Shown: in pieces, positions 16,086 through 25,558 of the stretch
How positions within the stretch are numbered: position 1 is the first letter of the stretch
How the letters are laid out: each line of letters begins with the position of its first letter
Source of the DNA: Chitinophagaceae bacterium
Lineage (GTDB): Bacteria; Bacteroidota; Bacteroidia; Chitinophagales; Chitinophagaceae
Direction of reading: 5' to 3'
DNA length: 37,792 nucleotides
NCBI GenBank assembly: GCA_014379345.1
Contig: JACMLY010000069.1
Location: forward strand, 1 to 37,792
Translations under genes and position numbers: made by a program
Notes under the pieces: generated by a model
What the model saw: only the letters and a program-made list of their open reading frames with translations
Told to the model about the DNA's origin: nothing
The model's database searches: none

Positions 16086-18608
16086 ATGCTATACCCCCTG
16101 TCGATTCGTTTTCTGCTACATCTTTTTCTTTTAACGTGGCTAATGTCTTCTGTCAAAGCTCAAAAGATCGTATTGCCTGAGGCAGACAGTTTGCAACGGC
16201 TTTTGCGGGAAAGTAAACCTGACACACACCGAGTCAGGTTACAGTTGCAATTAGGGACTTACCTGGTGTACAAACCCGGAGAGTTCCAGGCGGATATAAA
16301 TAATGCAAGAGCTTATGCGGAACATGCCCGGACATTGAGTCAAAAACTAGCATTTCATGCGGGGGAAATTCACAGTTTAAATCTTCTGGGCACCATTAGC
16401 AGGGAAGCCAAAGATTTTCCAAAGGCAATAGTTTATCAAAAAGCAGCCATCAGCTTATCTCAACGACAGCGTGACACAAAACGAGAAGTCACCAGCTACC
16501 TATTATTAGCTCATGCCTTGAGGGATAAAGGAGATGTTCAGGATGCAAGGAAAGAAGTCCAAACAGCCATTGAGATTTGTAAGACAAACGGCTATGCGAA
16601 CGAAGCTGCGGAAGCGTACATCGAGCTTGGGAACACTTATGCCAACTGGGGAGAAGAACTAGAACAGAAAATCGTTCTTTATGGACACGCGCTGCAAAAC
16701 TTTGAACAGACAGATAATAAGAGAAGGCAGGCTGATATACTGAAAGACCTCGGTGATTTATATGGATTGCAAAGTAATTTTCCCCGCGCGCTGCTAGAAT
16801 TGCGCAAATCCCTTGAACTGTATCGCTCTATTAATTACCCGTACTTACAGGGAGTCTACGATTTATTGGGATTCATCTCGTCCGAAATGGGCGATTACCA
16901 GGATGGTCTTAAATATGGTTTAATGGCGGTTACGACCGCCGAGAATGTTAAAGACAGCACCCTGCAGATGTGTACTATTTATAACCGGGTGGGGATTACG
17001 TATTTTGACTTAAAAGAACACGAAAAGGCTCATTTCTATTATACGAAATCACTGCATATCGCCGAAAGATATAAAGATCTGCCTTCTATCCGGATCGTAA
17101 GTGGCAATATTGCCAACGTTCTAATGAATCTACGCCAACCACAGAAAGCACTTCTGCTACTTCAGCACGTAGCTAAGAATTATCCTCCGGAAAGTCTTAT
17201 TGATAGGATCCATCTAATCTCCCGGTTCTTAAACACCCATGCACATCTTAAACAGTATGCTCAAGCGCAACGGTATTGCGATCAACTCCTCATTATTTCA
17301 GGTGAATTAGGAAAAAATGATACCGAACAGCAATTCCTTTATTGGAATATTATCAGGTTTTTTTTAGCCAGTAACCAGCGCGAGCAAGCGCGTAAGTATC
17401 TCGCTAAATTTGAACAGCTTTGTAAAGAGTCTCGTGACCTGAAAGGATCTGCCAGGGCTCAATTATATTGGTTTCAGCTCGATTCGATGGAGGCGAATTA
17501 TACTTCTGCTATCAAGCATTACCAAAAGTATAAGAAACTGGAGGATTCTTTATACGATGAAAACAAAAGCAAGCAGCTAGCCAGGATGGATGTACAATTT
17601 CAAACTGAGCAAAAAGAAAATGATCTACTGCTGAAGGAGCAGAATATCCAAACACTCACCAAGGAAAAACTGCTTCAGGCTGAGAAAATACGGCGTGATG
17701 AACTCATTCGTAGGTTTATAATAAGCGGAACTATTCTCCTCCTGTTACTTCTTGCCGTAATATACAATCGCTTCCGGTTAAAACAGAAAAGCAATCGGAA
17801 GTTAGAGGCGCAGCAGGTGGAACTTCAGGCACAGCAGCAAGAATTAAAAGCCCAGCAAACTGTCATCAGGGAAAAAAACGAGCATCTCTCAGAATTACTA
17901 ACTGAGAAAGATATCCTTTTAGTGCAGAAGGATACGCTTATCGGCGAGAAAGACCAGTTGTTGACAGAAAAAGAGTGGCTCCTGAAAGAAATACACCACC
18001 GGGTCAAAAATAATCTGCAAGTAGTAATGAGCTTACTGAACTCACAAGCCGCATCACTTGAAGATGAAGCAGCGCTTTCGGCTATCCAGGAGAGTCAGCA
18101 TCGTGTGCAGGCTATGGCCCTGATCCACCAAAAGCTCTACCAGGCCGAGAGCGTAGCACGTATTCCAATGCCTTCCTACATCGATGAAGTGGTCTCTTAC
18201 CTCCACGATTCCTACGACTTGCCACAGCCCATCCGATTCAATTTGTCGGTAGAACCAATTGAACTGGATGTTACGCAGGCTGTTCCTCTTGGACTGATCA
18301 TCAATGAGGCCATCACTAATGCTTTTAAGTATGCCTTTCCCAATGGCCGCACTGGTACAGTAAGCCTTAGTCTTCAGCAGTTAACAATAAGTACTTACAA
18401 ATTAACCATAAAAGATGATGGTGTAGGCTTACCGAAAAACTATGATCCATCAAGGAGCCGTTCCCTCGGTATGACCCTGATGCACGGCTTCAGCCGTCAG
18501 TTAAATGGTGAATTGAACATCATCAGTCCTCCGGGTATGACTATCAACCTCGTCTTTGCAGAGGAACAGTTAAGCAAAATCCTTACCCATGCAGCTTATG
18601 CCCGTTAA
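16086..18608 (+). CDS. TPR sensor histidine kinase (HisKA_2 type)
   Basis: The 840-residue protein has a signal peptide ([20 protein letters not shown]), a periplasmic array of tetratricopeptide repeats (~40-480) and one transmembrane helix near residues 548-563 ([16 protein letters not shown]). A Gln/Glu/Lys coiled coil (~570-635) comes next, then the kinase core. The HisKA_2 box is [11 protein letters not shown] with phospho-acceptor His638. The ATPase domain shows the N box [12 protein letters not shown], the G1 box DDGVGLP and the [11 protein letters not shown] lid. It should sense through the TPR array and phosphorylate the response regulator whose gene overlaps its end by 20 bp. Confidence 0.92.
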   Translation: MLYPLSIRFLLHLFLLTWLMSSVKAQKIVLPEADSLQRLLRESKPDTHRVRLQLQLGTYLVYKPGEFQADINNARAYAEHARTLSQKLAFHAGEIHSLNLLGTISREAKDFPKAIVYQKAAISLSQRQRDTKREVTSYLLLAHALRDKGDVQDARKEVQTAIEICKTNGYANEAAEAYIELGNTYANWGEELEQKIVLYGHALQNFEQTDNKRRQADILKDLGDLYGLQSNFPRALLELRKSLELYRSINYPYLQGVYDLLGFISSEMGDYQDGLKYGLMAVTTAENVKDSTLQMCTIYNRVGITYFDLKEHEKAHFYYTKSLHIAERYKDLPSIRIVSGNIANVLMNLRQPQKALLLLQHVAKNYPPESLIDRIHLISRFLNTHAHLKQYAQAQRYCDQLLIISGELGKNDTEQQFLYWNIIRFFLASNQREQARKYLAKFEQLCKESRDLKGSARAQLYWFQLDSMEANYTSAIKHYQKYKKLEDSLYDENKSKQLARMDVQFQTEQKENDLLLKEQNIQTLTKEKLLQAEKIRRDELIRRFIISGTILLLLLLAVIYNRFRLKQKSNRKLEAQQVELQAQQQELKAQQTVIREKNEHLSELLTEKDILLVQKDTLIGEKDQLLTEKEWLLKEIHHRVKNNLQVVMSLLNSQAASLEDEAALSAIQESQHRVQAMALIHQKLYQAESVARIPMPSYIDEVVSYLHDSYDLPQPIRFNLSVEPIELDVTQAVPLGLIINEAITNAFKYAFPNGRTGTVSLSLQQLTISTYKLTIKDDGVGLPKNYDPSRSRSLGMTLMHGFSRQLNGELNIISPPGMTINLVFAEEQLSKILTHAAYAR

Positions 18609-20571
18609 TACCACCGATAATCTGCCGCTTACCCAACAAACTATTCTGATCGTGGAAGACGAGTTTGCCGTTGCGAATGATTTGCGCACGATCCTGGAAA
18701 AAGCAGGATACCTGGTTAGTGGCATTGCCTTTACCGTTGCCGAAGCGCTGGAGCTGAACCGCCTGCAGAAGCCTGATCTCGTATTGTTAGACATCCATTT
18801 AAAAGGATCTGAAACAGGCATTCAACTTGCCCGGAGACTAACCGAGGATGATATTCCCTTTGTATATATATCTGCGAATACCAACTCCAGCATCCTGGAG
18901 GAAGTTAACATAACAAAACCTTATGGATTTATTGTCAAGCCCTTTCGTGAACGGGATGTACTCGTGGCTTTGGAGATCGCTCATTATCGACATGCACATC
19001 GCATAGAAGTACGCATACGGCAAGAGCAAACGCTGCAAATAGCAATAACCGATGCGCTTTCTGAGGACAGGGATTGGGACCAGCGACTGTTGAAAGTGGC
19101 CCGGCTTTACCAACCCGTGATTCCGTTCGATTACTTCATAGTAGGCCTGGAAAAAGAGAAAACGTTAAACGCTATCCGATCCTGTAGTTTCTTCCGTATA
19201 GGCAAGGACGAATATCAAACGATTTGGACAGATAATTTCTTAAAGATGACAGGTCTGACGCTTGAAAAATATCATCGGATCCGGGCAGCGGTTCCATATG
19301 ACGGACCAGCGGTTTATAACGATGGCGATTTTGAGGAAGCCTGCCGGCAAAATCCTTTGAAGCAACTCATCGCTAAAACATTCAAATTAGAGTCAAATCT
19401 AAATATGCCTCTGCGTACATCTCAAAATGGCACTTTCTTTCTGTCGTTTTTCAGCCGTCAGCCAAACACTTACAGCTCAGAACATCTTCAAATGCTTGAA
19501 CGACTAAGTTCGTCATTAACGCTGACGGTTGAACGCTTAATTGCTTTCGATGAGATCAAGCGCCTTAGTGAGCAGCTACGTCGGGAGAACACTTACCTCC
19601 AGGAGGAAGTAAAAACAGGCGCCAACTTTGAAGAAATCATTGGTACGAGTCCTTCGTTGCTGCACGTATTTAAGAGTATTGAGCAGGTAGCTCCTACTGA
19701 TTATACGGTTTTAATTCTTGGGGAGACTGGTACCGGAAAGGAGCTCATTGCACGCGCGGTTCATAATCGCTCTTCACGGAAAGGCAAGGCTTTAATCAAA
19801 GTGAACTGTGCTGCTTTACCGCCTCAGTTGATCGAGAGTGAACTGTTTGGACACGAGAAAGGCAGCTTCACCGGTGCTGCAGATAGACGCATCGGTAAGT
19901 TTGAACTTGCGCATGGAGGCACAATATTTCTGGATGAAATTGGCGAGTTACCGCTGGAATTGCAACCAAAACTGCTCCGGGTTTTGCAAGAAAAGGAAAT
20001 CGAGCGTATCGGCGGCAAAGGACCCTTTGCCTGTGATGTCCGGATTATTGCGGCTACTAATCGGAACCTGCAAGTGGAGGTATCGGCTGGACGTTTTCGA
20101 GCCGACCTGTTTTATCGGCTCAACGTATTTCCTATTCATTTATCTCCGTTACGGGAGCGCAAAGAAGACCTAATGCCTTTAGCTACCTCTTTTCTAAAAA
20201 AAATTGCAAAAAAACTGGGCAAGGAACTGACTAGTCTTTCTGAAGAGTCGTCGCAGCTAATGAAAAATTATCATTGGCCGGGAAACATCCGGGAACTGGA
20301 ACATTTGCTCGAGCGGGCGGCCATCATGGCTACGACCCCGATAGTCTCAATAGTCGAGCCGCTGGAGATGAATACACAACCGCTCACAGAAATCGAATTG
20401 GGTACCGGGCCAAAACCATTTGAGCAGGCGGAGCGGGAGAATATAATAGCCGCTCTAAAGCTGGCCAACTACAGAATCCGGGGTAAGGGTGGTGCGGCGG
20501 AAATTCTGAATATCAAGCCTACTACGCTCGAGGCGAGGATGGCGAGGCTAGATATCCGTCGTGATAAATAA
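18589..20571 (+). CDS. Response regulator, REC-GAF-sigma54 AAA+-Fis HTH
   Basis: The 660-residue protein has a receiver domain (~18-135; VEDE, phospho-Asp68 in LLDIHL, KPF) and a GAF-like region (~150-325). The sigma-54-interacting AAA+ domain (~350-585) has Walker A GETGTGKE (378-385), GSFTGA (425-430, the sigma-54 contact loop with Ser for the usual Ala) and Walker [10 protein letters not shown] Fis-type HTH closes the protein (~615-655). It should activate sigma-54 promoters when phosphorylated. The start overlaps the kinase gene by 20 bp; ATG 18589 or 18598 both fit. Target genes are not evident; the neighbouring dps converges on it. Confidence 0.92.
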   Translation: MQLMPVNTTDNLPLTQQTILIVEDEFAVANDLRTILEKAGYLVSGIAFTVAEALELNRLQKPDLVLLDIHLKGSETGIQLARRLTEDDIPFVYISANTNSSILEEVNITKPYGFIVKPFRERDVLVALEIAHYRHAHRIEVRIRQEQTLQIAITDALSEDRDWDQRLLKVARLYQPVIPFDYFIVGLEKEKTLNAIRSCSFFRIGKDEYQTIWTDNFLKMTGLTLEKYHRIRAAVPYDGPAVYNDGDFEEACRQNPLKQLIAKTFKLESNLNMPLRTSQNGTFFLSFFSRQPNTYSSEHLQMLERLSSSLTLTVERLIAFDEIKRLSEQLRRENTYLQEEVKTGANFEEIIGTSPSLLHVFKSIEQVAPTDYTVLILGETGTGKELIARAVHNRSSRKGKALIKVNCAALPPQLIESELFGHEKGSFTGAADRRIGKFELAHGGTIFLDEIGELPLELQPKLLRVLQEKEIERIGGKGPFACDVRIIAATNRNLQVEVSAGRFRADLFYRLNVFPIHLSPLRERKEDLMPLATSFLKKIAKKLGKELTSLSEESSQLMKNYHWPGNIRELEHLLERAAIMATTPIVSIVEPLEMNTQPLTEIELGTGPKPFEQAERENIIAALKLANYRIRGKGGAAEILNIKPTTLEARMARLDIRRDK

Positions 20572-20587
20572 CTTCGATTGCCCGACT

Positions 20588-21058
20588 TCAACCTAAATAG
20601 GACCTCACCATCCAGGCCATCTTTTCATGTTTTCCAAGCAGCTGTGTAATAAAATCACTGCTACCGATATCTTTGTGTTGGTCTGCAAAAACAGGAATCA
20701 GCCGGCGCAGATTACTGATAATTGTTTCCTGGGCAGCCAGGAGAAACTGTAATTGATCGGATTGCAAATTGGTATAAGGTGGCTCAACCAAATTGGTAAG
20801 CTTTAAATAATCAACGAGGCGTGCTTCTGTATAATGACCAATGGCGCGGATTCTCTCAGCTATGTTGTCCATTATTTCATCGAGCTCTTTAAACTGCCCT
20901 TCGTAAAAACTATGCATCTCATTGAAATTGGGTCCTTCAACATTCCAATGATAATTTCGGGTTTGAATATATAAAATGACTTCGTCGGCAAGAATGCGGT
21001 TCAGTTGTTCCGCAACCGGTTGCAGGTGTGTTTCAAGAATTCCAAGATGTGCTTTCAT
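20588..21058 (-). CDS. dps: Dps-family ferritin-like DNA-protection protein
   Basis: This 156-residue protein is normal Dps length. The inter-subunit ferroxidase site is intact: YHWNVEGPNFNEMH provides both His, and DEIMDNIAERIRAIG provides the Asp and Glu. The protein forms a 12-mer that oxidises Fe(II) with peroxide and stores it, and some members bind DNA. The N-terminus lacks a long lysine-rich tail, so DNA binding is uncertain. It converges on the response regulator, with 16 bp between stops. Confidence 0.92.
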   Translation of the reverse strand: MKAHLGILETHLQPVAEQLNRILADEVILYIQTRNYHWNVEGPNFNEMHSFYEGQFKELDEIMDNIAERIRAIGHYTEARLVDYLKLTNLVEPPYTNLQSDQLQFLLAAQETIISNLRRLIPVFADQHKDIGSSDFITQLLGKHEKMAWMVRSYLG

Positions 21059-21852
21059 ATTTGCATTTTTAATTTCTGATGTTTTGACAAACTAGCTTTC
21101 AGGGACAACTATAGCTTGATTAATAACTAAAGATTGCATTTTCTATACGCAATGACTTATCCAACCAGTTCATCTTTGTTGATAATGACATTCTTTCCGC
21201 AGTAAACATAAAAAACGAAGCAGAATATTGGTACCTCAACTTTTGCAGAATGAAGCGTAGCTGCTGTATTTTACTTCATAAGCCAGCTATGATACCTTTT
21301 CCAGAACTGTCTCTTTTGGCTTGACCGACCTCATGCTGGTTATAGGCGTCTGACCAGACCAGTCAAGACATATATAAATATCAATATCATTGGTTACTGA
21401 CGGGATAGTTGAAAAGAATTTTGCTATAGAATACCCCTCCGGTCAGTACAAGGACATGGTATCGCACACAATAAATTAGGATTATCATTTCCACTTTACA
21501 TCTACGTCCTTCGCTTTCCGAAGCTTGCGAGATGTCCTTTATGGTTTCCGGTTAATAAAATTTATTTCAAGAGCGATTACCGATTGCAAATTGCAGAAAG
21601 ACAACAGCTCAGTTGCAAGGAGAACTAAAGTAACTCAGCCGCTTTTTTAGTAAAGAAATTTTCACGTTCAAAAATGACTGTTTCACTAATCGCTTAGTCC
21701 ACTTACCTGTTTAGTGATTGCCAACCCCTTTCACGCCGGATACCTTTGATGAACATTATAAAAAATTAAAAAATAGCGCTGGTGCAACACTGGGGTACCC
21801 ATTACAATTGGCGGAAGCTGACGATTATTTACCAAAAAAACTTCATTTCTAT
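21059..21852. other. Long intergenic region, no clear gene
   Basis: About 790 bp separate dps from the alpha/beta hydrolase start. The first part should hold the dps promoter. The last 135 bp (21718-21852) are open in the hydrolase frame (reading FTPDTFDEHYKKLKNSAGAT) but begin only at a TTG after a stop and precede the Tat signal peptide. They are more likely a remnant than coding sequence. I recognise no other feature. Confidence 0.45.
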
Positions 21853-22896
21853 ATGACTACAAAGAACCATAATCGCCGGCGCTTTCTTAGCAATGCGATG
21901 ATGACAATTGCTGCCGGGGAGTTTGCCATGATGGGCTTTTCAGAAACAAAAACAGGCAAGATAGGAATCGGCGGAGAAAACCAGGTTAAGAAAAGGACTA
22001 ACAACTCATTTGAAACAATAAAACAAGTTAATGCAGGAGTGCTAAACGTTGGGTATGCGGAAGCAGGCGGGGATAATCTGCCTGTTGTGATTCTTCTCCA
22101 TGGCTGGCCATACGATATTCATAGCTTTGTTGATGTTTCACCGTTGCTCGTTTCGGCAGGCTACCGTGTGATCATTCCCTATCAGCGCGGATACGGTACC
22201 ACACGGTTTCTTTCCGGTGAGACAATCCGCAATGGCCAGCAATCGACCTTTGCTATGGATACGATTGCTTTAATGGATGCTCTCGGCATTAAGAAAGCTA
22301 CAATCGCCGGTTTTGATTGGGGAGCCCGGACAGCTTGCATTATGGCTGCGCTTTGGCCGGAGCGATGCAATGCCATTGTCTCGGTAAGCGGTTACCTGAT
22401 TATTAACCGGGAAGCGAACGCGCTACCGTTGCCACCAAAAGGGGAGCTGGGCTGGTGGTATCAGTATTACTTTGCCACAGAACGCGGTCGCGCAGGCTAT
22501 GACAAATACCGTTACGATTTTGCAAAACTTATATGGACAATCGCTTCGCCGAAATGGCATTTTGATGACGACACTTTCAATCGGAGTGCAGAGTCTTTCA
22601 ATAACCGGGATCACGTTGAGATCGTGATCCATAATTATCGGTGGCGGCTAAGCCTCGCAAACGGCGAGGCACAATATGACGATCTGGAAATTAAACTTGC
22701 CAAAGGCCCAGTTATCACTGTGCCAGCAATAACTATTGCCAGTGATTTCGATGGAGCGGCCGTCGACGGGAAGGGATATGCGAAGAAATTCTCTGGCAAA
22801 TATTCACATCAAATTCTGAAAGACATTGGCCACAATGTACCCCAGGAAGATCCACAGGCATTTGCTCAAGCCATCATCGAAGTAGATCGTTTCTGA
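21853..22896 (+). CDS. Tat-exported alpha/beta hydrolase
   Basis: The ATG at 21853 starts MTTKNHNRRRFLSNAMMT, a twin-arginine signal, giving 347 residues. Reading from the TTG at 21718 would add 45 residues in front of the signal. The core has HGWPYD (oxyanion loop), nucleophile motif GFDWGA and a C-terminal DIGHNVPQEDP with the catalytic His. An Asp nucleophile fits the haloalkane dehalogenase/epoxide hydrolase branch. The substrate is unknown. A remnant of a closely similar gene lies 0.5 kb downstream (23423-23491). Confidence 0.85.
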   Translation: MTTKNHNRRRFLSNAMMTIAAGEFAMMGFSETKTGKIGIGGENQVKKRTNNSFETIKQVNAGVLNVGYAEAGGDNLPVVILLHGWPYDIHSFVDVSPLLVSAGYRVIIPYQRGYGTTRFLSGETIRNGQQSTFAMDTIALMDALGIKKATIAGFDWGARTACIMAALWPERCNAIVSVSGYLIINREANALPLPPKGELGWWYQYYFATERGRAGYDKYRYDFAKLIWTIASPKWHFDDDTFNRSAESFNNRDHVEIVIHNYRWRLSLANGEAQYDDLEIKLAKGPVITVPAITIASDFDGAAVDGKGYAKKFSGKYSHQILKDIGHNVPQEDPQAFAQAIIEVDRF

Positions 22897-23011
22897 ATAA
22901 CAACTCTTAGAGAAAGACCTGGCGAGCCTTGTATCGAAAATTATATCCAAATGTATGAATTCGATATCTTCCCATTGATATAGTCTTTCGAATCGCTACA
23001 ACGTAAATCAA

Positions 23012-23299
23012 ACTGTTCAGGGGGGGTTTTTCTTCTATGTTGCGCTTCAGTTGAGCGATTAGCGCAAATACGCTGTTCATTTTTGTGGTTCGAGACTGGT
23101 CATTTTTTCGGTTATAATAAAAACCTTCTGGGAAAATCCGGAATTGTATTTTTCTTTTCTCTACAAAATTGCAGGAAGCCCACAGGAACAGGAGTTCCGT
23201 AACATATTGCATTGATTTATCAATGTAGTTTTCAAGGTTCGAGGTGCTGTAACCCGTACTCTCCAAATAATGCCTCAACTCCCCTCTTTCCTCTTTCAA
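23012..23299 (-). pseudogene. C-terminal remnant of a large serine recombinase
   Basis: Read on the minus strand, FVEKRKIQFRIFPEGFYYNR and then RTTKMNSVFALIAQLKR match the C-terminal end of Bacteroidota site-specific serine recombinases (typical form: coiled helix, then FPEG, then RT...N). No catalytic resolvase domain is present, and the frame before this point meets unrelated sequence. The residues after NSL (to 22907) no longer fit the family. It is a dead end-piece of a mobile element. Confidence 0.7.
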
Positions 23300-23430
23300 C
23301 TTCGCCAGTCAATTTCAAACACAGACCGGTGAAATTGTATCGGATCAGATCAGGGCAGTTGATAAAGCACGCCTTGTAAAAAAACTGGGAGCAGTAGATG
23401 CCGGTACGTCCTCTTTGCAAAACTCTATTG
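23292..23430 (+). pseudogene. C-terminal remnant of a MazF/PemK toxin gene
   Basis: The plus-strand frame reads TQTGEIVSDQIRAVDKARL and then VKKLGAVDAGTSS. This fits the last strand and helix of MazF/PemK endoribonucleases (pattern GE(I/V)..DQ(I/V)R..DK.RL.KK.G). The N-terminal half with the RNA-binding loop is absent, and no antitoxin gene is present. The frame then runs into hydrolase-like sequence in another frame. Confidence 0.65.
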
Positions 23431-23491
23431 GAAAATCGCTTCACCCAAATGGAATTTTGACGACGATAATTGGCGCGCCTGCATGGTATAG
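23423..23491 (+). pseudogene. Internal fragment of an alpha/beta hydrolase
   Basis: The frame reads LYWKIASPKWNFDDDNWRA before a stop at 23491. The intact hydrolase 1 kb upstream has LIWTIASPKWHFDDDTFNR, so 13 of 17 aligned residues agree. The fragment joins the MazF scrap on one side and the TMEM175 scrap on the other, each in a different frame. Confidence 0.7.
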
Positions 23492-23709
23492 ATTCGGCAC
23501 TAGCGAAGGCTTTGGGAAAGAATGGGAAAGGAAAGTTCTCGCTTATTCTTTGCGTAATTGGCATCGCAATTAGTTTGCTGAGTCTTTATCTGGGACTTGC
23601 CATATATAGCTTAATGGCTGTTTTATGGGTCATACCGGATTTACAATTCGCGAGAAAAAATTTCTCCGTACCACGTTGGCGTCGAAGTATTACGCTTCAG
23701 TCAAAGTAA
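23479..23709 (+). pseudogene. C-terminal remnant of a TMEM175-family protein
   Basis: About 75 codons are open. IDSALAKALGKNGKGKFS is followed by two hydrophobic segments (LILCVIGIAISLLSLYLGLA and YSLMAVLWVIPD) and a basic tail. The G-DS-LAKA-GKD-KGK motif, two helices and V(A/M)A..W(V/L)IPD are the C-terminal signature of one branch of the TMEM175/DUF1211 family. The channel-filter N-terminal half is missing. It is not a piece of the 12.8-13.6 kb gene, whose C-terminus differs. Confidence 0.7.
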
Positions 23710-23740
23710 AACCTGGCACATATAACTTAGGAACTGATTA

Positions 23741-24616
23741 TTAATTTTTAACTGCTTCTCGTTTCCAATTCCGAAAGCTCTTCGGCGACATTTTCATTAC
23801 TGATTTAAACTGGCGAGTAAAATAAGAGAGGTTGGTAAATCCAGATTCGAAACAGGCATCACCTACAGAATAGCCGTCATTATTCAAAAGTTTACACGCA
23901 TAAGAGATGCGCACCTCGTTTAGGAACTTTGTAAAGTTCTTGAGCGTACGTGACTTAAAATATCGGCAAAAAGAACTCTCGGTCATATTCGCGATCATAG
24001 CAATGTCCCGTATAGAAATTTTTTCACAAAAATGTTCATACACATAGCTGTTTACTTCATGCATTCTGTCCTCGTCCAGTGTATGATCATATTCATAATC
24101 TTTTGGTGTGAGATACTTGTAATCCCCTGTTTCCGATAACGTCGTCAATACCTCCAGCAATGATAGGAGCTTGCGTGTTTCATTCATTGAATGCATATCA
24201 AGCAAAACCGATGAAACTTTTTTTATAATACGAGGATCAAATGAAAGTCCGCGACGTGCTTTTTTTAATAACTGGCTTATAGAAAACAATTCTGGCTTTT
24301 GGAGAAAATCCTTTCCGAGAAATCCTTCTGTAAACTGGATAATTAATCCAAAGGGCGGAACTTCGGGACACTGTCTTGCAAACTCTTTGTCTTCCTGTAA
24401 TACATGCGGAAAGTTTGGGCCTAGTAAGGCCAGATCACCTTCTTCAAATTGATGGAAACCTTGTCCTATTACTGCGCTGGCTCTACCCTTGATAAAATAG
24501 ATCAACTCAATTTCAGGATGATAGTGCCAACGGGTTGTAAGATCAAATGGTTCCCATTTAAATACAAATGATCTATTTGCCTGTGGGTTGATTAAACGAT
24601 ACGCCGGTTCTGTCAT
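23741..24616 (-). CDS. AraC-family regulator, probably of the apiose operon
   Basis: This 291-residue protein has an N-terminal cupin sensor (~15-100; WHYHPEIELIYFIKG, FEEGDLALLGPNFPH) and a C-terminal double helix-turn-helix (~190-288). The latter has ISIRDIAMIANMTESSFCRY and VGDACFESGFTNLSYFTRQF. Cupin-AraC proteins of this kind usually sense a sugar and control adjacent sugar-use genes. It is divergent from the catabolic operon that begins at 24749, with 132 bp between the starts, so it is the best candidate for the operon's activator. Ligand inferred, not shown. Confidence 0.88.
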   Translation of the reverse strand: MTEPAYRLINPQANRSFVFKWEPFDLTTRWHYHPEIELIYFIKGRASAVIGQGFHQFEEGDLALLGPNFPHVLQEDKEFARQCPEVPPFGLIIQFTEGFLGKDFLQKPELFSISQLLKKARRGLSFDPRIIKKVSSVLLDMHSMNETRKLLSLLEVLTTLSETGDYKYLTPKDYEYDHTLDEDRMHEVNSYVYEHFCEKISIRDIAMIANMTESSFCRYFKSRTLKNFTKFLNEVRISYACKLLNNDGYSVGDACFESGFTNLSYFTRQFKSVMKMSPKSFRNWKREAVKN

Positions 24617-24748
24617 TTATGACAATAAATTTTCTGTATTTGTATTTATATCTCTAAAATAAGATAAAATAGTTCAAATTTTGGGCAAATTCCTGACAAA
24701 CAATATCGCGGTAAGCCTTCATATTTACAGAAAGATTGTTGCCATCCT
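24617..24748. promoter_or_regulatory. Divergent promoter region of AraC gene and apiose operon
   Basis: This AT-rich 132 bp lies between the two start codons. It must contain both promoters and probably the AraC binding sites. I do not see a repeat clear enough to name as an operator, nor an unambiguous -33/-7 Bacteroidota promoter. Confidence 0.5.
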
Positions 24749-25558
24749 ATGCAGTTGGGCATTAGTACATATTCATTTCCATGGTCTGTAGGAATAAAAG
24801 ATTTTCCTCCCACGCATCCACTTACTGCGACAGAACTTTTGCAGTATGCAGCAGAAAAAAATATCCGTTATATTCAATTTGCTGATAATTACCCGCTTCA
24901 TCTTTTAGAATTGCAGGAGCTGAATGAATTAAAGAAGAAAGCAGATCACTTGAACCTAAAGATCCAGGTTGGAACAAGGAAATTAACTGTCGAAAATATA
25001 ATCACCTATATTTCGATTGCCACCATCATGGAAACGGATTTTATAAGAATAGTCATTGATGATGAAAATTATCATCCTTCCGAGAGCCATGTGATTGAAG
25101 TTATTAATCAGGTTCTCCCCTATTTAAATGCGGCCAAATTGCGTTTGGCGATTGAAAATCACGATCGTTTCCCATCTAAAACATTAAAGCATATCATCGA
25201 ATCAACTGATGATGATCTTATTGCCATTTGCCTTGATTCAGCTAATTCCCTGGGGACCGGGGAAGGTTTGGGAGAAGTTGTTTCTGTGTTGGCTCGTTAT
25301 ACAGTGAATTTACATATAAAAGATTTCACGATTCAACGATTACATCATAAAATGGGATTCAGAATAACGGGTTGCATTGCAGGAGAAGGCATGGTAAATA
25401 TACCTTCACTTGTCAATGAAGTAAAAAACTATGGCAGGTGTCATTCTGCAATTCTTGAATTATGGTCTGAACCCAAATCAACTATCAATGAAACCATTCT
25501 GAATGAAAAACGATCAGCGGAAAGAAGTATTAAATATCTGAAAACAATTTTATCATGA
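24749..25558 (+). CDS. oiaC: OiaC-like 3-oxo-isoapionate decarboxylase (TIM-barrel)
   Basis: This 269-residue protein is of the sugar-phosphate isomerase/epimerase (AP endonuclease 2-like) TIM-barrel family. The metal site is complete: E136 (AIENHDRF), D163 (CLDSANS), H189 (NLHIKDF) and E237 (ILELW). The opening GISTYSFPWSVGI and the RLHHKMGF segment match what I recall of OiaC. In the bacterial D-apiose pathways OiaC decarboxylates 3-oxo-isoapionate to L-erythrulose and CO2. The assignment rests on family fit and on the next gene being ApnO-like (4-bp overlap, ATGA). A generic epimerase is the alternative. Confidence 0.72.
   Translation: MQLGISTYSFPWSVGIKDFPPTHPLTATELLQYAAEKNIRYIQFADNYPLHLLELQELNELKKKADHLNLKIQVGTRKLTVENIITYISIATIMETDFIRIVIDDENYHPSESHVIEVINQVLPYLNAAKLRLAIENHDRFPSKTLKHIIESTDDDLIAICLDSANSLGTGEGLGEVVSVLARYTVNLHIKDFTIQRLHHKMGFRITGCIAGEGMVNIPSLVNEVKNYGRCHSAILELWSEPKSTINETILNEKRSAERSIKYLKTILS

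Noticed and set aside
21718..21852. N-terminal extension of the alpha/beta hydrolase from a TTG start
   Set aside because: It would put 45 residues before a clear Tat signal peptide starting at 21853, and the TTG follows a stop codon directly.
22907..23299. 130-residue minus-strand protein as an intact gene
   Set aside because: Only the central part resembles the end of a serine recombinase; both ends are unrelated, so I list it as a remnant and not as a gene.
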